From: Methanoregula sp.
GTDB lineage: Archaea; Halobacteriota; Methanomicrobia; Methanomicrobiales; Methanospirillaceae
Direction: 5' to 3'
Assembly: GCA_026394695.1 (NCBI GenBank)
Contig: JAPKXT010000056.1
Location: 1-23,270 of the forward strand
DNA length: 23,270 nucleotides
Shown piece by piece: positions 1 to 7,324 of the stretch. The notes under the pieces are model-generated. The model saw only the letters and a program-made list of their open reading frames with translations. It had not been told where the DNA came from and did not search any database. The translations under genes and the position numbers were made by a program. Numbering within the stretch: the first letter of the stretch is position 1; each line of letters begins with the position of its first letter.

Positions 1-400
1 TGACACCCTCTCCAAAAATCTTTTTGTAGAAAATATCATTGAACAGCGTTGGATCCCTGCGCTTTTTTACCATGTCTTTTACTGCGTCCTGACTTGACGG
101 GAACATGTCAAAGACAGAAGAAAAACCTGCCATGTCGAGCACTTTTTTCGGGTACTCGGTAACGCTGGCGAGTCCAAACCGCCCGTTTCTTCGTTTCATC
201 TCTTTTTTTAAGGCATTGAACGTGCGGATCCCACCGCTGCTCAGGTACGATGACCCTGCAAGGTCAATAACCAGTTCATGGTCATCGTCGTGCAGTGCCT
301 CGCGGGTCCATGCATCCAGCTGCTGTGCACCGAATGCGTCGAGTCTTCCCGTGACAAAAAAGATGAGAACCCCGTCTTTTCTTTCGCTGCGTGCTTCCAT
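1..400 (-). CDS. STAS-domain (anti-anti-sigma-like) protein, partial at left edge
   Basis: Reading the minus strand from an ATG at 400 gives 133 open codons to the window edge, so the C-terminus is missing. The residues follow the STAS pattern: an N-terminal beta strand (GVLIFFVTGRLDA), then the phospho-switch region DLAGSSYLSSGGIR at about residues 48-61, then an alternating beta/alpha tail (RFGLASVTEYPKKVLDMAGF). In anti-anti-sigma proteins of the SpoIIAA family the conserved Ser in this loop is phosphorylated by a partner kinase and controls partner switching. Archaea lack sigma factors, so the partner here must be something else. The STAS core is finished by about residue 113 but the frame stays open (KKRRDPTLF...), so either a short tail or a second domain follows outside the window. 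A GGGAG stretch lies about 11 nt before the ATG. The domain call is firm; the role is unknown. Confidence 0.82.
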   Translation of the reverse strand, partial: MEARSERKDGVLIFFVTGRLDAFGAQQLDAWTREALHDDDHELVIDLAGSSYLSSGGIRTFNALKKEMKRRNGRFGLASVTEYPKKVLDMAGFSSVFDMFPSSQDAVKDMVKKRRDPTLFNDIFYKKIFGEGV

Positions 401-626
401 AGTTTACCAGTCTCCCGGTGTAGTATATCCTGTTTCTGGTTTTTTATTATTCGGTCGCCGTTTTTTTAAAACCCGGGGACATAGTTGAGGAGTGGGGTTT
501 CTGATAAATAGTGGGTTTTGGGTGGAGTCCAGATCTCCGATGAACATGAACCCGGAATGACACATCCTCTAAAAACAGGGGGATCCATCACACCCGGGAT
601 CCGGCGGTTTTTTTCCGGTAAAATTG

Positions 627-1157
627 TTATTGCGAGACTTCAAACACCAGCAGGCGTTTTCCGGAAGGATCATAGAGGTTCAGGTTCGACTCACTGATAC
701 GAAGCTCGACTGCTTTTCCAAGATCTTTTATATAATCTGATTCCTGTTGCATGATATCCGGATTTTCGCAGTACATCATGGTTGTGGCAAGCGGGGAGAT
801 GGTAATTGCAAAATCCCGCATTGTATATGTGGCAACATACTGGTTGCACCCGGCAGAACCGCTCATCTTTCCATCCGTGCCGAATTTTACAAAAACTTTA
901 GTCCCGTTAACTATTGGGACAATATCCCCGGTTCCATCCGCATAGGACTGCAGCGTCCAGTCAGCACGGGTTAAGGTTATTCCGGCAGAAGCCCGGATAC
1001 CCGGAACATTCATGACCACAACCAGGATGACCAGCACGCCAACAAGTGCGAGAGCAGAATAGAATGCCAGACCCATTTTTTTTACAGGTTCTTTTATCTC
1101 TTCATCGGTCTGAGAATTTTTTGGTTCCCGGGAAGTTTCAACGGCATCATCCGTCAT
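627..1157 (-). CDS. Membrane-anchored META (HslJ-like) domain protein
   Basis: This is a 176-aa protein. Residues 1-28 are charged and presumably cytoplasmic. Residues 29-49 form one hydrophobic segment (LAFYSALALVGVLVILVVVM), and residues 66-174 are an extracytoplasmic META domain. Family marks are W67 with LQSY, F92 with GTDGKMSGSAGCNQY (GCNQY at 103-107), the ISPLATTMMYC segment (120-130), a following QES, and the closing LNLYDPSGKRLLVFE. META/HslJ domains are small beta-rich modules found in heat-inducible outer-membrane lipoproteins of bacteria and in many secreted archaeal proteins; their molecular role is poorly defined. There is no lipobox, so anchoring is by an uncleaved signal-anchor helix. 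C104 and C130 could pair as a disulfide, which is an inference. No clear Shine-Dalgarno site precedes the ATG. The gene lies on the same strand as the STAS gene, 226 bp away, and is probably transcribed separately. Confidence 0.88.
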   Translation of the reverse strand: MTDDAVETSREPKNSQTDEEIKEPVKKMGLAFYSALALVGVLVILVVVMNVPGIRASAGITLTRADWTLQSYADGTGDIVPIVNGTKVFVKFGTDGKMSGSAGCNQYVATYTMRDFAITISPLATTMMYCENPDIMQQESDYIKDLGKAVELRISESNLNLYDPSGKRLLVFEVSQ

Positions 1158-1273
1158 ACGCAGTACTCTGACAGGTAATGCGATAACAGTTTCTCTTAAT
1201 CCTCCTTATTGGCGTCGGATTTGGGAGGAAAACAGCGAAGAGCTCCATTTCCTGGTCCTTCCGGTAATTGAAG

Positions 1274-1282
1274 TTTTAATAG
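1274..1282 (+). promoter_or_regulatory. TATA-like box of the 74-aa membrane protein gene
   Basis: TTTTAATAG is centred about 26 nt upstream of the ATG at 1303. That is the usual distance from an archaeal TATA box to the transcription start. No Shine-Dalgarno sequence lies between it and the ATG. A leaderless transcript starting at or next to the ATG is the simplest reading. Confidence 0.45.
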
Positions 1283-1302
1283 CTAAAAAACCAAGTATAA
1301 CC

Positions 1303-1527
1303 ATGGAATCTGCAACAATTAAGAAATGGGCATTGTTTTTTATCGGTATTCTCTGTGCGATACTAATTGCCGATGCCCTCTCTACCATAATCGTATCAGC
1401 TTTGGGGATTGACGGCTGGATGAAGTTTTTGGCAAATTTTATCCTGTATGCAGCATTTTTCTTTGCGATTCTGTATGCTATCGAAAAAATTTTCCACATC
1501 AATTTTTTCGGTTTCGGGAGTGAATGA
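1303..1527 (+). CDS. Small two-helix membrane protein
   Basis: This is a 74-aa protein of unknown function, not matched to a family I recognise. It has two strongly hydrophobic helices, about residues 9-33 (WALFFIGILCAILIADALST...) and 42-62 (FLANFILYAAFFFAILYAIE), joined by a short GIDGW turn. It ends in an aromatic- and glycine-rich tail (INFFGFGSE). The reading is supported by the sensible membrane topology, a TATA-like box at leaderless spacing, and a stop 5 bp before the target duplication of the mobile element, which spared the frame. Small size and no homology evidence limit confidence. Confidence 0.6.
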   Translation: MESATIKKWALFFIGILCAILIADALSTIIVSALGIDGWMKFLANFILYAAFFFAILYAIEKIFHINFFGFGSE

Positions 1528-1532
1528 AAGAG

Positions 1533-1540
1533 GGTATTTC
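1533..1540. repeat. Left copy of 8-bp target-site duplication
   Basis: GGTATTTC directly abuts the left terminal inverted repeat of the element at 1541. The identical octamer abuts the right end at 1797-1804. The match stops exactly at 8 bp on the outer side (AG before the left copy, CC before the right copy is already element sequence), as expected for a true duplication. Confidence 0.85.
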
Positions 1541-1796
1541 GGCTTTGTTGAAATCCTCTTTTTCCTATAATTTGTTTATTCTCTGCAGCAGCTAGGAGGG
1601 TGACCCCCACTCTCTCCCAGAGGGAAAGGCAGCCCAAGGGGAGCATCCCCTTACCCCCTCTTTTGTCAGGGTTTTTCATCAACCTTCTAATGATTATCGC
1701 AATATTGGGGGATGCCCGGGCGGCGGGGGCGGAATTGCGATGTGCTGGAGCCCCCAAGAGCGATTGCTTGTTTCTATCTAGGATTTCAACAGAGCC
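1541..1796. mobile_element. 256-bp non-autonomous MITE-like element with IS6-like ends
   Basis: The left end is GGCTTTGTTGAAATCCT (1541-1557). The right end AGGATTTCAACAGAGCC (1780-1796) is its reverse complement with one mismatch (GGCTCTGTTGAAATCCT). Both ends are flanked by the identical octamer GGTATTTC, so this is an inserted element with an 8-bp target duplication. The end sequence and the 8-bp duplication resemble IS6-family elements (the IS26 end begins GGCACTGTTGCAAA, and the family makes 8-bp duplications). That is inference, because no transposase is encoded. The interior is GC-rich with short hairpins (AAGGGGA at 1636-1642 pairing with TCCCCTT at 1646-1652) and a CTCTCCCAGAGGGAAAG palindromic patch resembling common dispersed bacterial repeats. 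Open frames through it are by-products of this composition. It landed just 3' of a coding sequence and breaks no gene. Confidence 0.85.
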
Positions 1797-1804
1797 GGTA
1801 TTTC
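1797..1804. repeat. Right copy of 8-bp target-site duplication
   Basis: GGTATTTC immediately follows the right terminal inverted repeat. It is identical to the octamer at 1533-1540. Removing the element and one copy would restore an uninterrupted intergenic sequence. Confidence 0.85.
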
Positions 1805-1988
1805 CAAAAAATCAGTTATAAAAAATGCATCATATCACGGGCAATGGAGTATCATGATGAATTTTTGCACTCTGTCGTGCATGGATTTTACAGGGCAGTA
1901 ACTCTGTCACACCACAAGCTCGACTGATGCCTTCCAACGCGTCTTTATCCTCATACAAATATGTTAAAAGAGCCGGGGATCCAAAAAA

Positions 1989-4220
1989 TTATTTTTCCGT
2001 TAATGTGATAATAAACGATGTTCCATTGTTACGGTCCAGTTCAATTGTCCCGTTAAGTTGTTCCACAAGGGTAATAATCAGCCGCAATCCGAGTGACGGG
2101 GCGTTACGCCAGTCAAACCCGGAGGGAATTCCGACCCCGTCATCCTTAAAAATAATGTTTAGTATGCGGTTTTCCTTCTGAACTGATAGGGAAATTTCCC
2201 CTTTCCTTCCATCCGGGAATGCATGTTTTAAGGAATTTGTGACAAGTTCATTGATGATAAGCCCGACCGGGATTGCAGTATCGATATTAAGGGGGATATC
2301 CTTCATTTCAACTTTTACTGCAATTCCACGGCGATCCAATGAATAGAAATTGAGAAGGGTTGTTATCAGGTTGCGGATATATTCTGAAAGGATAATCTGG
2401 GAGATATCATCTGAACGGTAGAGCTTCTCGTGCACGAGCGCCATGACCCTGATACGATTCTGGCTTTCCTGGAGTACCTTTTTTACATTCTCATCACTTA
2501 TCTGCCGGGTCTGGAGATTTAAGAGACTTATAATGATCTGGAGGTTGTTCTTGACCCGGTGGTGGATCTCCTGCAGCAGAACCATCTTCTCATTAAGGGC
2601 TGCACGGATCTGCTTTTCTGCCAGTTCGTGCTCCACGACTTCCTTCTCAAGGTCCAGGTTCAGTGCCTGTAGCTGGACAGTGCGCTCCCTGATCTTCTGT
2701 TCAAGTTCCTCGTTGAAATGTCTGAGCAAATCCTGTGCTTTTTTCAACTCGGTAATATCAATAAGCGAGGCGATGCTCTTTTTTGTATCAGGAATAATGT
2801 CGATATAAAGCAGTACATCATGTATCTGGTTATCAATACTTATTAAACGAAATTCATATTTTTTAAGGGCGGCTTCTTGTCGCTTCCTGCGGAGTTTATG
2901 CTGTTCTATCATCCTTTCGAGATCTTCCGGGAGTACAAATTCAGTCCAGGATTTTTTTCCTTCGATCTCTTTACGTGTCAGGCCGACAAGTCGTGCAAAC
3001 TCTGTATTTGAAAGGCTGATTTTCGTATCTTCTTCAACCATCACCATTGCAGTGCCGGTATTTTCAAACACGGTACGGTACAGGGTCTCATTGTCCTGCA
3101 AAGCTTTTTCTGCTTTTTTTCGCTCGGTAATATCATGGATAATCGAGTAAAAGAGCGGTTTTGCTTTGACCGTGATGGGACCTGAGTATATTTCGACATT
3201 CCGGAGCTCACCGGAAGCGAGGAAATGCCGGGAGAAGAAATGTTTCTCTCTCTGGTTTTTTGCTGCTTTTAAGTCGCGTAAAACCTGTTCTGCCGGGAGC
3301 CGGTTTAAATCAAATATCCGCATCGCTGTCAGTTGTCTGAGGCTGTAACCGTAATAGTCACATGCAGCATTATTTGCATCGACAATCATGCCAGTGTCCG
3401 GGTTGATAAGGAGAGAAACAGAATGGTTGTTATAGAACAGGGCGCTGTACTGCGCCTCACTTTCTTTGAGCAAATCCTGTGCTATTTTCTGCTCGGTGAT
3501 GTCAATCCCGATCGCGAGAAAAGTCGGTGTCGATCCTTTCTCATGTGGAATTGCACGGGTGTTCCAGGAAATTATCTTCTCTTTACCATTTTTCGAAGTT
3601 ATTACCGTATTGAAATTCTCGAGATACCTGTTCTCGCTGATGATTCTTGCAATTGTGCCCGAGACCATTTTGCGGTATTGTGAGCCGGGATACAGTTGTT
3701 TCCAGATAGTATTTTTTCCTATCACTTCCCGGGACAGGTACCCGCTCAAATCCTCTGCAGCCTTATTCCAGATGAGGATGTTTCCTTTTGCATCAAGAAC
3801 CATCAGCCACATCTGTGCATTTGAGATGATATTTTCCTGGAACAAGCTGAGGTCCTGAATTTCAGATTGTTTTCTTGTAAGGTGTATTGAGAGGTACGCA
3901 ATGATCAGGGCAACCCCCATAAAGGTAAAAAAACGCTCAAAGGCTCCGATGATTTCAGGACTATTCGAGGAATTAAAATATACCACCATACCGACGTAGG
4001 ACAATCCCAGCAATGCTGAACATACAACCCCCTTTTTCTGGTACCGGTAGGCAAACACGATAATGGGGAAATAATACAGGTGCATGAAGATAGTGGTTAT
4101 TCCCCGGGAAACGCAATAATAGGTTAAAAATACCAGAAGCCCTGTGATGAGGAGGAGAAATATCCTCCAGATTCGTTCAGACACACCGGAAAAACTTAGT
4201 TTGGTCCAATCAAAATGCAT
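1989..4220 (-). CDS. Membrane-anchored PAS histidine kinase (HisKA_2/HATPase type)
   Basis: This is a 743-aa sensor kinase. Four hydrophobic helices at about 19-36, 44-60, 64-82 and 92-113 form a membrane sensor or anchor of MASE-like layout. Three PAS domains follow, at about 125-245, 255-368 and 375-492, with the typical DITE(Q/R)K endings after the first two and DITELKK after the third. A coiled coil fills 492-545. The kinase core is of the HisKA_2 type: LLQEIHHRVKNNLQ at 548-561, with H554 the likely phospho-acceptor, then the N-box INELVTNSLKHAF (656-668), the ATP-lid DDGVGIP (693-699) and SLGLRLI (709-715). All catalytic elements look intact. It carries no receiver and no cognate regulator lies next to it, so the target may be one of the receivers in the downstream island; that is a guess. 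A TATA-like stretch is visible 35-40 nt upstream on the minus strand. Confidence 0.93.
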   Translation of the reverse strand: MHFDWTKLSFSGVSERIWRIFLLLITGLLVFLTYYCVSRGITTIFMHLYYFPIIVFAYRYQKKGVVCSALLGLSYVGMVVYFNSSNSPEIIGAFERFFTFMGVALIIAYLSIHLTRKQSEIQDLSLFQENIISNAQMWLMVLDAKGNILIWNKAAEDLSGYLSREVIGKNTIWKQLYPGSQYRKMVSGTIARIISENRYLENFNTVITSKNGKEKIISWNTRAIPHEKGSTPTFLAIGIDITEQKIAQDLLKESEAQYSALFYNNHSVSLLINPDTGMIVDANNAACDYYGYSLRQLTAMRIFDLNRLPAEQVLRDLKAAKNQREKHFFSRHFLASGELRNVEIYSGPITVKAKPLFYSIIHDITERKKAEKALQDNETLYRTVFENTGTAMVMVEEDTKISLSNTEFARLVGLTRKEIEGKKSWTEFVLPEDLERMIEQHKLRRKRQEAALKKYEFRLISIDNQIHDVLLYIDIIPDTKKSIASLIDITELKKAQDLLRHFNEELEQKIRERTVQLQALNLDLEKEVVEHELAEKQIRAALNEKMVLLQEIHHRVKNNLQIIISLLNLQTRQISDENVKKVLQESQNRIRVMALVHEKLYRSDDISQIILSEYIRNLITTLLNFYSLDRRGIAVKVEMKDIPLNIDTAIPVGLIINELVTNSLKHAFPDGRKGEISLSVQKENRILNIIFKDDGVGIPSGFDWRNAPSLGLRLIITLVEQLNGTIELDRNNGTSFIITLTEK

Positions 4221-4571
4221 GCATGTATCTCGTTTTTATGAAATACGGTAATACCAGCAATAAATCTATTCAAATCTCTCAATTATCCGGTGAATTCAGA
4301 TTGCAGTTCTCATTCTTTCCTTCGTGAACAAAAGTGCCCTGCTATGCATTGTCCGGCATAGAAGATTCTTAAAAAAGGGAATAAAATCATGCAGTGAAAA
4401 ACTGGCCAAATACATGAGGAATTCCCGTCTGAAAAAAAGGAGAAAGAGTCATACAAAGTCATCTGTCTTGCTCAACTAACTGTTATTGTTCATTGGATGG
4501 ATTTTTTTTCCTACACATGACATGCAGGAATAAGATACCTCCTTCCAGACCTCCGGTTTACCAGTGTACTA
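4221..4571. other. Intergenic region, 351 bp, no gene seen
   Basis: It lies between the kinase start (4220) and the end of the HdeD-like gene (4572), both on the minus strand. It presumably contains the kinase promoter near 4250-4265 and the terminator of the upstream gene. A short inverted repeat CTATGC/GCATAG (4342-4347 and 4356-4361) is the only structure I see. No open frame with a plausible ribosome site was found. Confidence 0.5.
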
Positions 4572-5129
4572 TCAGGATTCCCGTCTCTTTTTTGCAGCAA
4601 AGGAGAGTACAATTGATGAAATACCGGCTATAATCGCAAATCCTCCGATAATAAAGGGGATAAGAAGTCCTGAGATCAGGGGAAAGATGAGGATAAGGAT
4701 ACCGAAGATCAGGCTGGCAGCCCCCAGTACACCGGTTCCCGTATCCTTTGCCAGGAATGCCTGAAAAAGGCAGGCCCCTCCGATAAAACACGCCCAGCAC
4801 CCGATGAATATGATAAAGAATTCGATGATAAAAAATGTACTATAGAAGGGGTACATGAGGATGAGAATACCGGCAATGATGATGATGATTGAAAAGAAAA
4901 TTTTCCAGTCTCTGTTAGTCCGGTCAACAGCAAGACTCCCCAGGGTGAACAGTCCACCCACGAGCCAGTATGCTCCAAGGAACGTGATGAAGATTACGGT
5001 GGTCATGCCGGGGGATGTTATGAACATGATTCCGGTAAAGAAGGTAAGGATGCCCCATACAAACAAAAGCCACCAGGGAAAGAGTTTTACGACGGTTACT
5101 GGTTTATCGGGTGGTATTAATTCTGTCAT
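4572..5129 (-). CDS. HdeD/DUF308-family membrane protein
   Basis: The protein has 185 aa from the chosen start. It consists almost entirely of six hydrophobic segments in three helix pairs with short GxxxxG-rich turns (WLLFVWGILTFFTGIMFI, TTVIFITFLGAYWLVGGLF, IFFSIIIIIAGILILMYPF, FFIIEFFIIFIGCWACFIGG, VLGAASLIFGILILIFPLI, IIGGFAIIAGISSIVLSFAA). This is the layout of the HdeD/DUF308 family; E. coli HdeD is an acid-resistance protein, and the function in archaea is not known. The ATG at 5129 is preferred over an in-frame TTG at 5159 because AGGTGAT ends 7 nt before it. A TATA-like TTCATATAC lies about 39 nt upstream. A second protein of the same general type is encoded divergently at 5505. The tail is basic (AAKKRRES), placing the C-terminus in the cytoplasm. 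Confidence 0.85.
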   Translation of the reverse strand: MTELIPPDKPVTVVKLFPWWLLFVWGILTFFTGIMFITSPGMTTVIFITFLGAYWLVGGLFTLGSLAVDRTNRDWKIFFSIIIIIAGILILMYPFYSTFFIIEFFIIFIGCWACFIGGACLFQAFLAKDTGTGVLGAASLIFGILILIFPLISGLLIPFIIGGFAIIAGISSIVLSFAAKKRRES

Positions 5130-5504
5130 GAAACGCATCACCTGTGTTAAAATGAACAAACCAAGTATATGAATAATCTCTTGGTTTTTTCCAATCGGGT
5201 TGGATATGGAGTATCCCTGCCCTGATTTTTAGTATCGGTCTGATGCCCCGTTCTCTTCCCTGATATACCGGTTAATTCTGGTTCTGCCCTGATCGGTACG
5301 TTCCTGCCTTAAGTGCTCATTTTTATCACAAAATGTATATCTGACCGGAACTAGGGTGCTTCTTTTTTTTAGAAGTAAAAAATTTTATTGTTGGAAATTC
5401 CTGATTGATAAAGTAAAAAATGATAGGATAAATTTTGTAGTTGTGGCACTAAGGGGAGATCAGGATGTTGGCGCAGATCATTTCTCCTATCCGGTGATAC
5501 TGTC
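5130..5504. other. Divergent promoter region between two HdeD-like genes
   Basis: This 375-bp region holds promoters for both neighbours: a TATA-like box for the minus gene near 5166-5174, and TGTATATC near 5334-5341 as a candidate for the plus gene. A C-T-T-C-T/A-G-A-A-G hairpin with a T-rich loop sits near 5358-5375. The plus-strand leader contains a 10-codon open frame (5465-5497, MLAQIISPIR) preceded by GGGGAGAT. It stops 7 nt before the real start. No larger gene is credible here. Confidence 0.45.
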
Positions 5505-6080
5505 ATGGACACAAGATTATCCTGCTTCATCTGGGGCATTGTCGGTGTTGTTTTCGGGCTTTTAGCTCTTCTGTTTCCTGAACAGATGCTTGCAACTTTT
5601 TATGGCATATTCCTGATATTAATTGGCCTTGTTATCGTAGTATTCCTGTTCCTTGCGATTACTTCAAAAAGTGATGAATCGTTATTCTGGTTCGGTCTGT
5701 CCGCTGGCTTGCTCGTCCTGGCTGTAATCTCCTACCTGGCACAATTGATCGTCGAGATCATTTTTCTCCTGCTGATCGCGATGATCGTCTTTTATAATGG
5801 TTTTACCGATATTGCTCTTGCACTCAGGCACCCCCGGACCAAATATTTCCTTATTCCCGGTATGTTCATCACGGGAATAGCCCTGCTTGCCGCGCTACTG
5901 AAATATATACCGGATCTCTCAAAACATCTTGTTATTATAACACTTGGCTGCTTCGCATTTGTGTTTGGTCTGTTCTCGATAGTGATGGGATGTTACCATG
6001 CAGAAGAATCAATTCAGGAAGCAGTAGTAATAAATCGGGTTGCTGTGTGTCAGAACAATAAACATGAAGGGAAAAAATAA
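5505..6080 (+). CDS. HdeD/DUF308-like membrane protein
   Basis: This is a 191-aa protein with about six hydrophobic segments arranged in helix pairs (CFIWGIVGVVFGLLALLF, MLATFYGIFLILIGLVIVV, LFWFGLSAGLLVLAVISYL, VEIIFLLLIAMIVFYNGF, YFLIPGMFITGIALLAALL, LVIITLGCFAFVFGLFSIV). It closes with a hydrophilic tail of about 30 residues that ends in Lys (HEGKK). The GIVGVVFGLLALLFPE opening is typical of HdeD/DUF308 repeats. The ATG at 5505 follows GGTGAT at a spacing of 6, which matches the archaeal anti-Shine-Dalgarno and fixes the start. It is divergent from the similar gene at 4572-5129. The two proteins share fold and size but little direct sequence. The role is unknown; membrane stress or pH protection is suggested only by the bacterial HdeD. 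Confidence 0.8.
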   Translation: MDTRLSCFIWGIVGVVFGLLALLFPEQMLATFYGIFLILIGLVIVVFLFLAITSKSDESLFWFGLSAGLLVLAVISYLAQLIVEIIFLLLIAMIVFYNGFTDIALALRHPRTKYFLIPGMFITGIALLAALLKYIPDLSKHLVIITLGCFAFVFGLFSIVMGCYHAEESIQEAVVINRVAVCQNNKHEGKK

Positions 6081-6107
6081 AGTCTCCCGTTTTAACCCTC
6101 GCTCACC

Positions 6108-6115
6108 ATATATAG
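6108..6115 (+). promoter_or_regulatory. TATA box of the geranylgeranyl-reductase-family gene
   Basis: ATATATAG lies about 29 nt upstream of the ATG at 6141 and only about 17 nt upstream of the alternative GTG at 6129. Archaeal transcription usually begins about 25 nt after the TATA centre. The message would then start just before the ATG, which favours the ATG and a near-leaderless transcript. Confidence 0.5.
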
Positions 6116-6140
6116 TAATTTCTATCGTGTGTTTGTTTCC

Positions 6141-7289
6141 ATGTCGTATGATGTCATTGTGATTGGGGTTGGTCCGGCTGGGAGTGCTGCAGCATATGAA
6201 TGTGCCCGGCAGGGCCTCTCAACGCTCTGTATTGAGGAGCACGGGACGATTGGTTACCCGGTGCAATGTGCCGGGCTCCTCTCGAATACCGCTTTTGCTG
6301 AGTGCAGGATATCGGAACGGTCAGTGCTCACCACAGTGTCCGGCGCCCGCGTGATCTCCGGCGCGGGAAGCGAAATGCTTATCGATGCGAAGGCCACTAA
6401 AGCAGTCGTTGTCGACCGGGGGGCTCTCGACCGTGAGATGGCAGAGTCTGCGGCAAATGCCGGGGCAGAGTTCCGGCTCAGGACTGCAGCATATGACATT
6501 TCGGGGACAACGCTCATGACCCGTGGTGCACACGGGCATACGACAATTCCTTTCAGGCTCCTGATTGCAGCGGACGGGCCCCGGAGCACTATCGCCCGCC
6601 TCTGCAAAATGCCCCGGGCAAAGACATATCTTGCGGGTATCCAGGTTGATCTGCTCCACGAATGCGACCCCCGGTTTGTTGAGATCTATCCGGATGCATC
6701 ACCAGACTTTTTTGGATGGATGATCCCGACCGGCAATGGAAGGGCACGTATCGGCCTGTGCGGGCAGAAGCAGGTACCTGAACGGTTCGCTGCATTCCAG
6801 AAAAAATTTGGCGCAAATTCAACACATCTTATTACCGGGACGCTCCCGCTTGGCCTGATGCCCAAAACCTATGGATCCCGGACGCTGTTTGTCGGGGATG
6901 CAGCAGGTTTTGCCAAACCCACTTCCGGTGGCGGAGTATATACCGGCATCCGTTCTGCCCGGCATGCCGCAGCAGTTGCGGCCAGATGTTGTGAAGCGGA
7001 CACATTCACCGATGCGGCGCTTGGGGAATATGAACAACGGTGGCGGGCAGATATCGGGCGTGAACTTGATATCGGATTTCGTATTTTTCAGCTGCGCCAG
7101 AAAATATCTGCACCAGATATTGATGCATTAATCAGGGTGCTCAATGATCCCGATATCATCCGCACGATTATCGAGTACGGGGATATGGACCGCCCGGGGG
7201 TTCTGATAAAAAAACTTCTTCGTAAACCAGCCATACTACGGTGTGCAGCTCCCCTCATCCGGTCAGGACTTCTCTCGTTATTCACTTGA
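6141..7289 (+). CDS. Geranylgeranyl reductase family FAD-dependent oxidoreductase
   Basis: This is a 382-aa flavoprotein. An N-terminal dinucleotide-binding fold starts at once (MSYDVIVIGVGPAGSAAAYE, GxGxxG at 9-14, acidic E32 or E33 for the FAD ribose). The family motif YPVQCAGLLS follows at 39-48, with C43 in the position conserved in geranylgeranyl reductases. The second FAD motif LFVGDAAGFAKPTSGGG spans 249-265. The length fits the family (about 380-410 aa). These enzymes reduce the isoprenoid double bonds of archaeal membrane lipids or related polyprenyl compounds. Methanogens carry several paralogues, so the exact substrate (digeranylgeranylglycerophospholipid, a quinone-like carrier, or other) cannot be read from the sequence. 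An in-frame GTG at 6129 would add four residues; the TATA position argues against it. The gene stands alone, convergent with the 7325-8578 gene at a distance of 35 bp. Confidence 0.9.
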   Translation: MSYDVIVIGVGPAGSAAAYECARQGLSTLCIEEHGTIGYPVQCAGLLSNTAFAECRISERSVLTTVSGARVISGAGSEMLIDAKATKAVVVDRGALDREMAESAANAGAEFRLRTAAYDISGTTLMTRGAHGHTTIPFRLLIAADGPRSTIARLCKMPRAKTYLAGIQVDLLHECDPRFVEIYPDASPDFFGWMIPTGNGRARIGLCGQKQVPERFAAFQKKFGANSTHLITGTLPLGLMPKTYGSRTLFVGDAAGFAKPTSGGGVYTGIRSARHAAAVAARCCEADTFTDAALGEYEQRWRADIGRELDIGFRIFQLRQKISAPDIDALIRVLNDPDIIRTIIEYGDMDRPGVLIKKLLRKPAILRCAAPLIRSGLLSLFT

Positions 7290-7324
7290 TTTTAAAACAG
7301 CAGGCTGCATTAAAACAATCGTGA

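Noticed and set aside
105..488. 127-codon plus frame at the left edge
   Set aside because: Antisense to the clear STAS-domain frame on the minus strand; its Ser/Cys/Phe-rich peptide looks like a shadow.
1206..1757. 183-codon minus frame covering the small membrane gene and the mobile element
   Set aside because: It runs through the terminal repeat and the palindromic interior of the inserted element, and is antisense to the better-supported 74-aa gene. Its peptide is typical of repeat-derived spurious frames.
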